Positions 1 through 7,875 of a stretch of 32,271 nt of DNA are shown piece after piece. A program made the translations under genes and the position numbers. Every line of letters starts with the position of its first letter. The first letter of the stretch is position 1. Origin of the DNA: Gammaproteobacteria bacterium (GTDB taxonomy: Bacteria; Pseudomonadota; Gammaproteobacteria; Steroidobacterales; JABDKV01); the NCBI GenBank assembly GCA_029862165.1, contig JAOTXU010000025.1, forward strand, positions 1 to 32,271, written 5' to 3'. A model generated the notes under the pieces. It had not been told where the DNA came from and ran no database searches. It saw only the letters and a list, made by a program, of their open reading frames with translations.

Positions 1-179
1 AGGTCCCTCTCGCCCCGACCACCTCACGCAATAATTCAATTGGATGCTTCATCTTTCAGTATGGAGCATTCTCACGAAATCACGCACGAAAAGCCCTTTT
101 TGCGTAAGGTCCCTCTCGCCCCGACCACCTCACGCAATAATTCAATTGGATGCTTCATCTTTCAGTATGGAGCATTCTC
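1..179. repeat. Two copies of a 73-bp direct repeat
   Basis: Bases 1-73 and 107-179 are identical, giving a 106-bp period with a 33-bp unlike stretch between them. Each copy holds an imperfect inverted repeat, GATGCTTCAT (43-52 and 149-158) against ATGGAGCATT (61-70 and 167-176). The first copy starts at the window edge, so the array may continue upstream. No convincing gene lies over it. The period and repeat length do not fit CRISPR. Its role is unknown. Confidence 0.85.
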
Positions 180-299
180 CTGCAGAAAATTTACTCGAAG
201 AATGATCTTGACGTGTAGCTTGAACACCGCCGAAATCCTTCTTTCGGCCCGCAAAGGCAGGTTAATATACGGACTCGATAACCAACCGGCGACACACAG

Positions 300-1082
300 A
301 TGAATCAGTTTCATTCAATTTTGTATCAGCGATGTGGAGATCATGTCGCAACGATCAAGTTGAACCGCCCGTCGGCACTCAACGCGATCAACACACAACT
401 TCGCAACGAGTTGCCCATGGCGCTAAATCTGGCGGCAAACGATCCGTCGATTCGTGCCCTCGTGCTTTGCGGTGAGGGTCGTGCTTTTTCCGCCGGTGCA
501 GATCTGAAAGACGATCTAAGCGGTCTCGATATGACGACCATGCTGATGAAAGAGTACAAGCCTTCATTCGATGCGATTACCACCATGGAAAAACCCGTCA
601 TCAGCGCGATCGTGGGTTCGGCTTCTGGCATCGGTCTGTCGCTTGCCCTGGTATGCGATCTTACTGTAATGGCTGATGACGCTTTCCTGCTGTGCCCATT
701 TAGCACAATCAATTTGATTCCCGACGGCGGCGGCAACTTCTTGCTGAGCAGGCAGATCGGCTACAAACGCGCCTACCAGATGGCAATCGAGGCTGAGCGC
801 CTGCCTGCGGCCAGCGCGCTGGAGTTAGGTCTGGTCAACAGGCTGGTTGCTGCAGATGAGGTTATAGACAATGCGGTCGAGTGGGCAACGAGCCTCACAC
901 AACGCGCCCCAATGGCAATGGCTAGGACCAAGAAGATAATGCGTTTCGCGATGCAGAACAGTTACGACGCAACTTTTCAGGAAGAAGCCCGCATTCAGAA
1001 AGAATGCTTTGAGAGTGAGGACTTTCTCGAGGGTCGCAACGCTTTTGTCGAAAAACGCCGCCCTGTTTTCAAAGGCAACTGA
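300..1082 (+). CDS. Enoyl-CoA hydratase/isomerase (crotonase) family protein
   Basis: This 260-residue protein has normal crotonase length. The first oxyanion-hole segment is FSAGADL (residues 63-69) and the second is SASGIGL (107-113). The two catalytic glutamates of true hydratases appear to be missing: Ser114 sits where GGCEL has Glu, and Phe134 sits where QPE has Glu. Instead an Asp (Asp142) lies in LIPDGGGN, the position of the catalytic Asp in PaaG-type ring-opening and double-bond isomerases. I therefore infer an isomerase-like activity on an acyl-CoA rather than hydration. The C-terminus (EGRNAFVEKRRPVFKG) is typical of the family. It starts at ATG with a weak ribosome site, is monocistronic, and converges with the ligase gene that follows. 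The substrate is unknown. Confidence 0.88.
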   Translation: MNQFHSILYQRCGDHVATIKLNRPSALNAINTQLRNELPMALNLAANDPSIRALVLCGEGRAFSAGADLKDDLSGLDMTTMLMKEYKPSFDAITTMEKPVISAIVGSASGIGLSLALVCDLTVMADDAFLLCPFSTINLIPDGGGNFLLSRQIGYKRAYQMAIEAERLPAASALELGLVNRLVAADEVIDNAVEWATSLTQRAPMAMARTKKIMRFAMQNSYDATFQEEARIQKECFESEDFLEGRNAFVEKRRPVFKGN

Positions 1083-1117
1083 GTTCTTACCCCACGCGTG
1101 GAATCAACGTGTCTTTT

Positions 1118-2431
1118 TTAGAATTCTTTTTGCATTTGCGGGTCATATCGCTGATTTGACGGCAAAAAAGGAGCGTCGGTTCCAACTACCTTTTCTTCAG
1201 TCAAAACATCCAGATTCATCGATATGACGAGGATGAGCAGTATCAGATCGTGATAGGCGATGCTGAGGGCCGCACCGCCGACTGCGAAACACAGAATAGA
1301 GACTTGCAACATTCTTGCAAGCTGAGCTGCCCAGTCCAGCCGCGGCTGCCCGCGTACCCTGGATTCAGTGCGTCTCAAGTGAAACCATGCAGCTGCCAGC
1401 ATGATTAAATACAACACAAGCCCGATAAAGCCATGCTCTCCCAGTACCTGGAAGTAAATACTGTGGGCGGCAATGCCGCGGGTGGCTTCAGGCATGAACC
1501 GCGAAAAAGTCTCCGCATGCTCGATCGCACGGAATCCGCCGCCTGTCAGCGGCCGACTGATCGCCAGTTTCCAACTCACGGACCAGGCATCCAATCGATT
1601 GGAGAACGATGCATCTTCCTGTATCGATTCGCTAGATTCCATTGACAACACGCGTTCCTGCCACTTCTCCGGCATCAGGTTGACGGTCGTTATACTTACA
1701 ATCGCTAAAAGAACAATCACCGTGACCCTGCCCTTGCCAGATTTCATCAGGGCAAATGCGGCGACGGCCAACGCAATTAGCGCGCCACGGGAGTACGACG
1801 TTATGACGGACACTATCGTGAAAATCAGGACCACGATCAGGACTGACCGAACGAGTTTGTTCGTCGATGTAATTCGCAGGTAGTTCAGAATCGGCAGGAG
1901 CATCACCAGTGACAACGCCAGGTGATTGTTGTCCGCCAGCATTGACATCGCCGGCCCCACCAAGACAGTTTTGCCCCCACTGGTAAGTGTATTCATAACG
2001 CCGCGCGTAGCATAAAAACCAAGTGAAATTGCGATTATCCACAACAGCGCCTGGATACGAACCTTGGTTCGGATCACTGTGGCGGCAAAGAAGAAAAGAG
2101 CGAATGTCTTTAGAGTGTTTTCCCACAACAGCCACGTGGTCGTGGGATGCAGTGCGGTGATGCTGCTTACGGTCATCTGGATTACAAATGCGAAAGCCAC
2201 CCACATCAGGAGCCGGGATGGCGGTGTCTTTGGTTCCTTTGAGACGAGCCAGGCGACGAGCGTCACGCTGGCAATAATCAGCACGAACGGGATGTCATCC
2301 GTGAAGCCCCAGGACAGACGATGTGGATTCATAATTGATATCCACGTCCAGACGAGCACGCCCAAGTGCGGCAGAATGAGTATGCTGGGCGTCACAATCA
2401 TGATGGCAAAGAAAAGCACCAAGCTACGCAT
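1118..2431 (-). CDS. O-antigen ligase-like protein, exosortase-A-associated O-glycosylation ligase type
   Basis: About 437 residues of polytopic inner-membrane protein with roughly 10-12 hydrophobic segments. The N-terminus with the WTWISIMNPHRLSWGF segment is characteristic of the DUF5935 domain found in putative O-glycosylation ligases of exosortase A systems. The middle and C-terminus carry a Wzy_C-type region with a periplasmic loop (RPLTGGGFRAIEHAETF and later AHSIYFQVLGEHG). The family is thought to transfer lipid-linked glycans to acceptors at the periplasmic face. I chose ATG at 2431, which has GGTGAG about 7 bases upstream; a GTG at 2443 is possible. No exosortase, PEP-CTERM protein or glycosyltransferase gene is in the window, so it stands apart from its usual cluster. 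Confidence 0.82.
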   Translation of the reverse strand: MRSLVLFFAIMIVTPSILILPHLGVLVWTWISIMNPHRLSWGFTDDIPFVLIIASVTLVAWLVSKEPKTPPSRLLMWVAFAFVIQMTVSSITALHPTTTWLLWENTLKTFALFFFAATVIRTKVRIQALLWIIAISLGFYATRGVMNTLTSGGKTVLVGPAMSMLADNNHLALSLVMLLPILNYLRITSTNKLVRSVLIVVLIFTIVSVITSYSRGALIALAVAAFALMKSGKGRVTVIVLLAIVSITTVNLMPEKWQERVLSMESSESIQEDASFSNRLDAWSVSWKLAISRPLTGGGFRAIEHAETFSRFMPEATRGIAAHSIYFQVLGEHGFIGLVLYLIMLAAAWFHLRRTESRVRGQPRLDWAAQLARMLQVSILCFAVGGAALSIAYHDLILLILVISMNLDVLTEEKVVGTDAPFLPSNQRYDPQMQKEF

Positions 2432-2466
2432 GCTACGTCTCACCCCTGGCTGATGTAGGATGGAGC

Positions 2467-2649
2467 TTGATATCAGATCGGTTGAGCCGGGTCATGGATT
2501 CGATTATATTTTTGATTGCACTGGTCGCTGTGATATATGTCCTAATCTGGGCAATTCGTAACGACGACGTGGACGATGAGACACCTACAGAAGGCTTTTT
2601 CCGCATGAAGCACGAAGAGCCGGAACAGGGCCCGTCCGAAGACAAATGA
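2467..2649 (+). CDS. Small single-pass membrane protein, hypothetical
   Basis: The frame encodes up to 60 residues. One strongly hydrophobic segment (IIFLIALVAVIYVLIWAI) is followed by an acidic, hydrophilic tail (NDDVDDETPTEGFF onward), so a small inner-membrane protein with a charged cytoplasmic or periplasmic tail is likely. TTG at 2467 has AGGA six bases upstream; ATG at 2494 would give 51 residues and leave more room for promoters of the divergent ligase gene. I recognise no named family. The membrane segment plus charged tail argues for a real gene, but size and ambiguous start keep confidence moderate. Confidence 0.5.
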   Translation: MISDRLSRVMDSIIFLIALVAVIYVLIWAIRNDDVDDETPTEGFFRMKHEEPEQGPSEDK

Positions 2650-3251
2650 TCGTCGCACGGAATTTTGCGCGATTTTGGCCTGTCAGATGACTCACGCCAG
2701 TGATTGTCATTCCCCAAAGCAGTGACCAAATCGAAAGTAGCCCAGATTTGCATGACCCGACTTCGTCATACGACACGACCAAATTGTCCCCTAATGCATT
2801 GACCCCTTTTCGACGAGATCACAGCTGCCCGGCCGACTAAGGAATGTCGATGGCAATTCTCTCTACGGTTTGCTTCAAGAGAGCCTATCCGGGCCGCAAC
2901 GGATTGGGTCAATAGACGGGTGTATGGCTTGCTACAGTGGTGGCTGCCATGGCGTAACTAGCCACGACGCTGAGAATAAACAGCAATCCAATGATGACGA
3001 TTTCATTATTGATTTTCACACGCCTGCCTCATTACATAACGCCAGTCTTGACGACGGGTTCGCTCAATCCAAAGCAAGAAAGATGCCAATAATCTAAGCC
3101 ACTGATTTGTGGGTGGACACGACGATATCGGAATATGACTTAACGCCGAGTGGGTAAGAAATTTCGACACCAGGGCGGCACGATTAGCCAAGCGCACATA
3201 GTTTACTGCCGCACGACATAACTAGATCAGTCAATTTTCTGTCGCCAGGGC
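2650..3251. other. Gene-poor intergenic stretch
   Basis: About 600 bases without a standard-size gene. The only coding candidate is a 36-residue minus-strand frame at 2909-3019, listed separately. I see no tRNA, no clear terminator and no mobile-element ends. The far end leads into the sigma-28-like promoter at 3252. Confidence 0.6.
2909..3019 (-). CDS. Possible 36-residue exported or membrane peptide
   Basis: Starting at GTG 3019, this frame reads MKINNEIVIIGLLFILSVVA and then a small-residue stretch (SYAMAA) and a polar tail ending SHTPVY. That is a basic N-terminus, a hydrophobic core and an AxA-like end, as in a signal peptide or a one-helix membrane peptide. GAGGCAGG lies just upstream at a suitable distance. 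It sits inside an otherwise empty 740-base gap. No family is recognised; chance occurrence is possible at this length. Confidence 0.35.
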   Translation of the reverse strand: MKINNEIVIIGLLFILSVVASYAMAATTVASHTPVY

Positions 3252-3278
3252 TAAAGATTTCGGCTCGTGCGCCGATAT
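3252..3278 (+). promoter_or_regulatory. Candidate flagellar sigma-28 (FliA) promoter
   Basis: TAAAGATT at 3252-3259 and GCCGATAT at 3271-3278 are separated by exactly 11 bases. The established FliA consensus is TAAAGTTT-N11-GCCGATAA, so spacing is exact, the -10 matches 7 of 8 and the -35 core TAAAG is intact. It faces the SprA-related HExxH gene and would give a leader of about 100 bases. Transcription from it is inferred. Confidence 0.65.
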
Positions 3279-3351
3279 AACCGAATGAGAGTTAAACCGC
3301 ATTCTCTGCCACGGATGGCGGAGCGCGGTTCTCGACGACAGGGAGGAATAC

Positions 3352-3369
3352 GGCGCCATGGATGGCGCC
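3352..3369 (+). promoter_or_regulatory. Perfect hairpin in the leader of the HExxH gene
   Basis: GGCGCCAT (3352-3359), a two-base centre and ATGGCGCC (3362-3369) form a perfect 8-bp inverted repeat. It covers the start codon of the short leader ORF and lies about 13 bases before the ribosome site of the main gene. In RNA it could limit access to the leader start; the two-base centre means the innermost pair must open. Confidence 0.45.
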
Positions 3370-3396
3370 ACTTTCCGCGTAGAGGAAGGTGGATGA
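3358..3396 (+). CDS. 12-residue leader peptide overlapping the next start
   Basis: ATG at 3358 follows GGGAGGA (3341-3347) and encodes MDGATFRVEEGG. Its TGA stop (3394-3396) overlaps the ATG (3393) of the HExxH protein as ATGA, the usual arrangement for translational coupling. The ribosome site of the main gene (AGGAAGG, 3383-3389) lies inside the leader ORF. The peptide sequence is not rich in any one amino acid, so classical attenuation is not suggested. Function is inferred from layout only. Confidence 0.4.
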   Translation: MDGATFRVEEGG

Positions 3397-4031
3397 ACCC
3401 AGGCGTTACTACACAGGTCACATCTCAGTCCATACTCTTGCCTGTGCGGCCCGCTTCATTGCCCGCTGTGTCCGGTGTTGCTAACGACAGCCGCCAGCTG
3501 GTGCGTCGCGCTGCAGCCGAACCGGAGTTGGCCGCCCGCGCTCGCGACGCCGACGACGGTGGCCGGCCTGTCAAACCTGCCGGTCAGATCGGCGAATACA
3601 CCCCGCAAGAACATGCCGAGCTACGGGATTTGCGCGCACGGGATCGTGAAGTCCGCGCACACGAATTAGCCCATCTCGCAGCGGCCGGCGCCCATGCCCG
3701 TGGAGGAGCCAATTTCACTTACAAACCCGGCCCTGATGGACGCCGTTATGCCGTGGCCGGCGAGGTTAGCATTGACACTTCCGAAGTGGCCGGAGATCCG
3801 GCAGCGACGTTGACAAAAGCGAAGCAGATTCGTCGCGCGGCGCTGGCACCGGCAGAACCCTCGGCACAGGACCGCCGTATTGCCACCCAGGCCAGTGCGA
3901 TGGCAACCAAGGCCAGCAGCGAACTTGCGCAGCAACGGCGTACACCCGAATCAAATTCAGCCCATGCGGTTGCGATCCAGGCTTATACGACATCGGACAA
4001 TGAAGCGTCATTGATCGAGCTCGTAGCTTAG
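3393..4031 (+). CDS. SprA-related putative metalloprotease (HExxH protein)
   Basis: A 212-residue protein of the SprA-related family (also named putative metalloprotease CJM1_0395 family). The core is VRAHELAHLAAAGAHARGGA, with a zincin-type HELAH motif, followed by FTYKPGPDGRRYAVAGEVSID and the TLTKAKQIRRAALAPAEPS stretch that are typical of the family. The N-terminal 70 residues are low-complexity and rich in Ala, Pro and Arg; the C-terminus is Gln/Ala rich. The ATG at 3393 was chosen because AGGAAGGTGG precedes it and the longer frame from 3267 would begin inside the promoter. It stands alone between intergenic regions. A sigma-28-like promoter upstream suggests expression with late flagellar genes; protease activity has not been shown for this protein. 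Confidence 0.85.
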   Translation: MNPGVTTQVTSQSILLPVRPASLPAVSGVANDSRQLVRRAAAEPELAARARDADDGGRPVKPAGQIGEYTPQEHAELRDLRARDREVRAHELAHLAAAGAHARGGANFTYKPGPDGRRYAVAGEVSIDTSEVAGDPAATLTKAKQIRRAALAPAEPSAQDRRIATQASAMATKASSELAQQRRTPESNSAHAVAIQAYTTSDNEASLIELVA

Positions 4032-4310
4032 GTTCGATCTTGACAGCAGCGATAGGCCAGTTATCTTTGCCGGATACTGGCAGCATGTTCTTCCTGCCAC
4101 CCTAACAGCCTGGCAACCGACCATCGCCCCCGCTTCGGCCGTGTCTTTTTTTGCCAGCAGAACGACAAATCGCAATTACTAAACCGCAATAGGGCCAACT
4201 TAGTCATTGGCGAGCGGCCCAACTCACGAGCACAAATCGTATAAAGGCGTTCACGATGACGCCGGCTTCTCGTTGCTCTAATATCAGGCGCTCTGTCAGG
4301 AGTGCAAATC

Positions 4311-6506
4311 ATGAATTCCCGGTTTCTGAGTCACATCGCTGTGCTTTTGTCCTTGTGCCTGCTGTCGATAACAACACTGGCGGCAGACGGTCGCCCGAAG
4401 ATAGGCCTGGTACTGAGTGGCGGCGGGGCACGCGGCGCGGCACATGTGGGGGTCATAAAGGTCCTTGAAGAACTGCGGGTTCCCGTCGATGTCATTGCCG
4501 GCACAAGCATGGGCGCGGTCATCGGTGGACTCTACGCGATGGGCTACGATGCCGAGGAATTAAGCGACCTAATCGCAGCAATCGACTGGACCGATCACTT
4601 TGTCGACGATCCGAAACGCTCAGCTCTTTCCTTCCGACGTAAACAAGACGATCGCGATTTTCTCATCGACTTCGATATGGGTCTGGGCCCGGACGGCGTC
4701 GAACTGCCACGCGGACTGGTGCAGGGTCAGAAACTCAATCTCCTACTCAAGTCCTGGACTCTACCGGTCGAACACATTGATGATTTTGACCAACTTCACA
4801 TCCCTTTCCGTGCGGTTGCCACAGACGTAGAAAATGGCCTGCCGGTCGTTCTCGGTGACGGCGATCTCGCAACGGCCATTCGAGCAAGCATGGCGGTGCC
4901 GGGGGCGTTCGCGCCGGTCGATTACCAGGGACGGCTACTTATCGACGGTGGAGTTTCCAACAACTTACCCATCGATGTTGCACGCTCTTTAGGCGCCGAC
5001 GTGCTGATCGTTGTCGATATTCAGTTTCCGTTGCTAAGCCGCGATGAGTTGCGCTCCGCCCTCGATATCACCGGGCAATTGCTGACGATACTGGTAATCC
5101 GCGAATCCAATTCACAGCTCGCTACGCTGGATGACGACGATATCGTCATCGTACCGGACTTGGGAAAAATGGGTTCGACCGAATTCACGCTGGCCCCCCA
5201 GGCCGTCGGTGTTGGCGAACGAAGCGCACGCGCACGCACCACAGCCCTGGCTGACCTTGGCGTATCGGAAACTGAATACGCCGTGTACGCCAGTCGCCGC
5301 CAGACTCTGCATCAATCTCCTGCAATCGACTACGTCAGGGTCACTGGCAGTGACTCGATTACTCGAGACGTACTGCGTGCCCAACTGGACATGGACGCCG
5401 GACCACTTGATCTGAAAAGACTGGAGGAAGGCATTACCCGCCTGTATGGACTAGATACTTTTGAGCTGGTCGACTATGCAATCGAAAACGACAGCGAACG
5501 CACCGGGCTGGCAATTACAGCGACTGACAAGTCCTGGGGCCCCGATTATCTCAACCTCGGCGCCAGACTTGCCGATGATCTGGAGGGCACCAGTCGCTAC
5601 ACGGTTGGTCTGCGTTATACCCGTACTGCTGTCAATCGGCGTGGCGCAGAGTGGCGCAACGATCTTCAGGTCGGCACGAATCCGCGGCTGTTTAGTGAAT
5701 TCTATCAACCGCTGGATAAGCGTTGGCGCTATTTCGTTGCACCACAAATCGATTTGCAGCGATTTGAGGCGGATCTATTTGACGGCAGTGAGCGCCTGGC
5801 GGCACTGCAGATCTCGTCGGCTACCGGCGGTGTCGATCTGGGACGCACCTTTGGCAACTGGGGCGAACTGCGTGTCGGCTTGCGTCGCACCAGCGGCCGG
5901 ATCAGCCGCCGAGTGGGTGAGATACAACCACAACCCGATTCCTTTGAAAGCGGCAGTTTGATCTTCAGCTTTGGCCGCGACTCGCTCGACAATGCAAATT
6001 TTCCCCGATCAGGCTGGCGCGCAGACTTAGGTTGGGATGGTTTCCGATCTGGTCTGGGATCATCGCACAACCGCGATCGATTGTTGGCTTCGTCTCTGTG
6101 GGCCAGTAGTTCCGGTCGACGGACGTGGCTAGTCTCAGCGTTGGCAGGTTCCAATTTACGTGGCGACGGCGAGGTGCAGGACTTGTTTGACCTGGGTGGC
6201 CTGTTTCGGCTGTCGGGTTTTCGCAATGGCCAGTTGCGTGGTCAACACCACGCGTTGCTCGGGCTGGCACACTATCAACGGATCAATACATCGTCGAGTT
6301 TTGATATTCCCGTCTACGCCGGGGCATCTTTGGAACTGGGCAATGTCTGGAATGACTCATCGGATATAGCCGCTTCAAATGCCTTGCTGGCCGGCAGTCT
6401 GTTTCTGGGTATCGATACGTTCGTGGGCCCGATCTACCTGGCCTTTGGGCTGACCGAGGACGGCCACTCGGCGGCCTACTTCTTGCTCGGCCAGGGCTTT
6501 GAGTAG
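4311..6506 (+). CDS. Patatin-like phospholipase with outer-membrane barrel (PlpD-type, type Vd secretion)
   Basis: 731 residues. A signal peptide (about residues 1-24, ending TTLAA) leads to a patatin domain with the oxyanion motif GGGARG (37-42), nucleophile GTSMG with Ser66, and the catalytic Asp212 in DGGVSNNLP. Residues about 330-400 look like a single POTRA-like module (YVRVTGSDSITRDVLRAQL), and about 400-731 form an Omp85-type beta barrel with alternating aromatic strands ending FLLGQGFE. This order matches PlpD of Pseudomonas, a lipase presented or released through its own barrel. ATG at 4311 is preceded by AGGAG eight bases upstream; a GTG at 4302 is in frame but less likely. Both catalytic residues are intact, so phospholipase A activity is expected. 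Confidence 0.92.
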   Translation: MNSRFLSHIAVLLSLCLLSITTLAADGRPKIGLVLSGGGARGAAHVGVIKVLEELRVPVDVIAGTSMGAVIGGLYAMGYDAEELSDLIAAIDWTDHFVDDPKRSALSFRRKQDDRDFLIDFDMGLGPDGVELPRGLVQGQKLNLLLKSWTLPVEHIDDFDQLHIPFRAVATDVENGLPVVLGDGDLATAIRASMAVPGAFAPVDYQGRLLIDGGVSNNLPIDVARSLGADVLIVVDIQFPLLSRDELRSALDITGQLLTILVIRESNSQLATLDDDDIVIVPDLGKMGSTEFTLAPQAVGVGERSARARTTALADLGVSETEYAVYASRRQTLHQSPAIDYVRVTGSDSITRDVLRAQLDMDAGPLDLKRLEEGITRLYGLDTFELVDYAIENDSERTGLAITATDKSWGPDYLNLGARLADDLEGTSRYTVGLRYTRTAVNRRGAEWRNDLQVGTNPRLFSEFYQPLDKRWRYFVAPQIDLQRFEADLFDGSERLAALQISSATGGVDLGRTFGNWGELRVGLRRTSGRISRRVGEIQPQPDSFESGSLIFSFGRDSLDNANFPRSGWRADLGWDGFRSGLGSSHNRDRLLASSLWASSSGRRTWLVSALAGSNLRGDGEVQDLFDLGGLFRLSGFRNGQLRGQHHALLGLAHYQRINTSSSFDIPVYAGASLELGNVWNDSSDIAASNALLAGSLFLGIDTFVGPIYLAFGLTEDGHSAAYFLLGQGFE

Positions 6507-6650
6507 AGGTCGTCACACACCGCTCCTTACTTGCAGTTTCATAACAATCTCGTTTTTCACCCGTCATGATTTCGTAATACACCTGACCTACAATGCATTT
6601 CACACACCGCTCCAGATGGCCGGTGCTGTCTTTTTTTGGGGAACACTAAA

Positions 6651-7841
6651 ATGCAAAAACGACTAAACGCCAGTTTGGTATTTATCAGCTTATGCCTTTT
6701 TTTTACTGACGTTTTTGCCGGAGACCAGGAGGAAATCGCCCTGCTCCGTCAGGAGCTGCAAGCTATCAGCCATCGTCTCGCCGCCCTGGAGGCCCGAGCT
6801 GGCCCAGGCACCAAGGCGGCCACTACACAAACAAAACCTGGCTGGCCTGAACGGGTCAAGGTAAATGGAGATCTGCGATTCCGTAGCGAAGGCATCGACG
6901 AAGACACCAGAGACGAACGCTGGCGTCAGCGTGTACGCGCCCGTGTCGGTCTTACTGCAAACGTCAGTGAAACGGCCGAAGTCGGTGTGCAACTGGCATC
7001 TGGCAGTGATGACCCGACGAGCACGAACCAGTCATTTGACGGCGCCGCGTCATCAAAAGGCCTAAATCTTGATCTTGCGTACTTTGCACTAACGTCGCCT
7101 GCCGGAAACAAAATTATTGGCGGCAAGATGAAAAATCCCATGTTCAAACCAGGCAAGAGCTCTCTTGTCTGGGACGGGGATCTGAATCCCGAAGGTCTCG
7201 CATGGCAGTTTTCCCAGGGGCAGTTTTTTGCCAACCTCACCGGGCTATGGTTTGAGGAGCGCAGCTCCAGATCAGATTCGATCATGCTCGGTGGGCAGGC
7301 CGGTGTGAAAACCAAGCTGGCCACCGGGGCCAGGATCACAGCCGGGCTTGCCTACTATGACTATGCCGCCACCAAGGGGCGCACACCCTTTTTCGACGGC
7401 GATGGGCATGGCAATACCCTTGATGCTTCGGGAAACTACGCATTCGACTTTGAGATTCTGGAAGTTTTCGCTGAGTTCAGCGCAAGACTGGGTGACATGC
7501 CATTCTCAATTTACGCAGACTGGGTCAAAAACGGCGCGGCGGGAGCACAGGATACCGGCATGGCGTTTGGTGCCAAACTGGGTAAGGCCTCCGGCGCCGG
7601 AACATGGGAGCTTGGCTACACCTACAAGGACCTTGAAGCTGATGCCGTCGTAGGGTTGTTTACCGATTCCGACACCGGTGGCGGCGGCACAGCCGTGTCG
7701 GGGCACATACTCAACCTGGCATACGGTTTCAACAAACGCGTCAAGGGCAGCCTGACAGTTTTCTTGACGGAAAATAGCATCGACACGCCATCCGAACGGG
7801 ATTACAACCGCGTGCAAGCAGATCTCAGTCTCAAATACTGA
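6651..7841 (+). CDS. Outer-membrane putative porin
   Basis: 396 residues from ATG 6651, which follows TTGGGGAA; the frame opens earlier at TTG 6636. A signal peptide (about 1-23, ending DVFAG) is followed by a short coiled coil (EEIALLRQELQAISHRLAALEAR), a linker and then a barrel with repeating aromatic/Gly strands such as VNGDLRFRSEG, VGVQLASGSDDP, LDLAYFALTSPAGNKIIGGK and a C-terminal YNRVQADLSLKY. The coiled coil plus barrel matches the putative porin family (Porin_5-like), thought to form trimers with a periplasmic stalk. Transport specificity is not readable. It follows the patatin gene by 144 bases on the same strand and is probably transcribed separately. Confidence 0.85.
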   Translation: MQKRLNASLVFISLCLFFTDVFAGDQEEIALLRQELQAISHRLAALEARAGPGTKAATTQTKPGWPERVKVNGDLRFRSEGIDEDTRDERWRQRVRARVGLTANVSETAEVGVQLASGSDDPTSTNQSFDGAASSKGLNLDLAYFALTSPAGNKIIGGKMKNPMFKPGKSSLVWDGDLNPEGLAWQFSQGQFFANLTGLWFEERSSRSDSIMLGGQAGVKTKLATGARITAGLAYYDYAATKGRTPFFDGDGHGNTLDASGNYAFDFEILEVFAEFSARLGDMPFSIYADWVKNGAAGAQDTGMAFGAKLGKASGAGTWELGYTYKDLEADAVVGLFTDSDTGGGGTAVSGHILNLAYGFNKRVKGSLTVFLTENSIDTPSERDYNRVQADLSLKY

Positions 7842-7852
7842 CGCTGGTTTAC

Positions 7853-7875
7853 GGAGCAGACCGTTTAAGTGCTCC
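7853..7875. terminator. Weak inverted repeat between convergent genes
   Basis: GGAGCA (7853-7858) and TGCTCC (7870-7875) form a 6-bp stem with an 11-base loop in the 34-base gap between the porin and MBL genes. It has no T-run, so function as a bidirectional terminator is a guess from position. Confidence 0.25.

Noticed and set aside
1..179. CRISPR-like direct repeats
   Set aside because: The repeat is 73 bp, only two copies are seen, and no cas gene is present.
3267..3392. Longer N-terminus of the SprA-related protein from GTG 3267
   Set aside because: It would begin inside the sigma-28-like promoter, and the added residues are Arg-rich without family match; ATG 3393 has a strong ribosome site.
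4032..4310. Minus-strand frames in the gap before the patatin gene
   Set aside because: No domain, no hydrophobic pattern and no ribosome site; Arg-rich translations look like chance frames.
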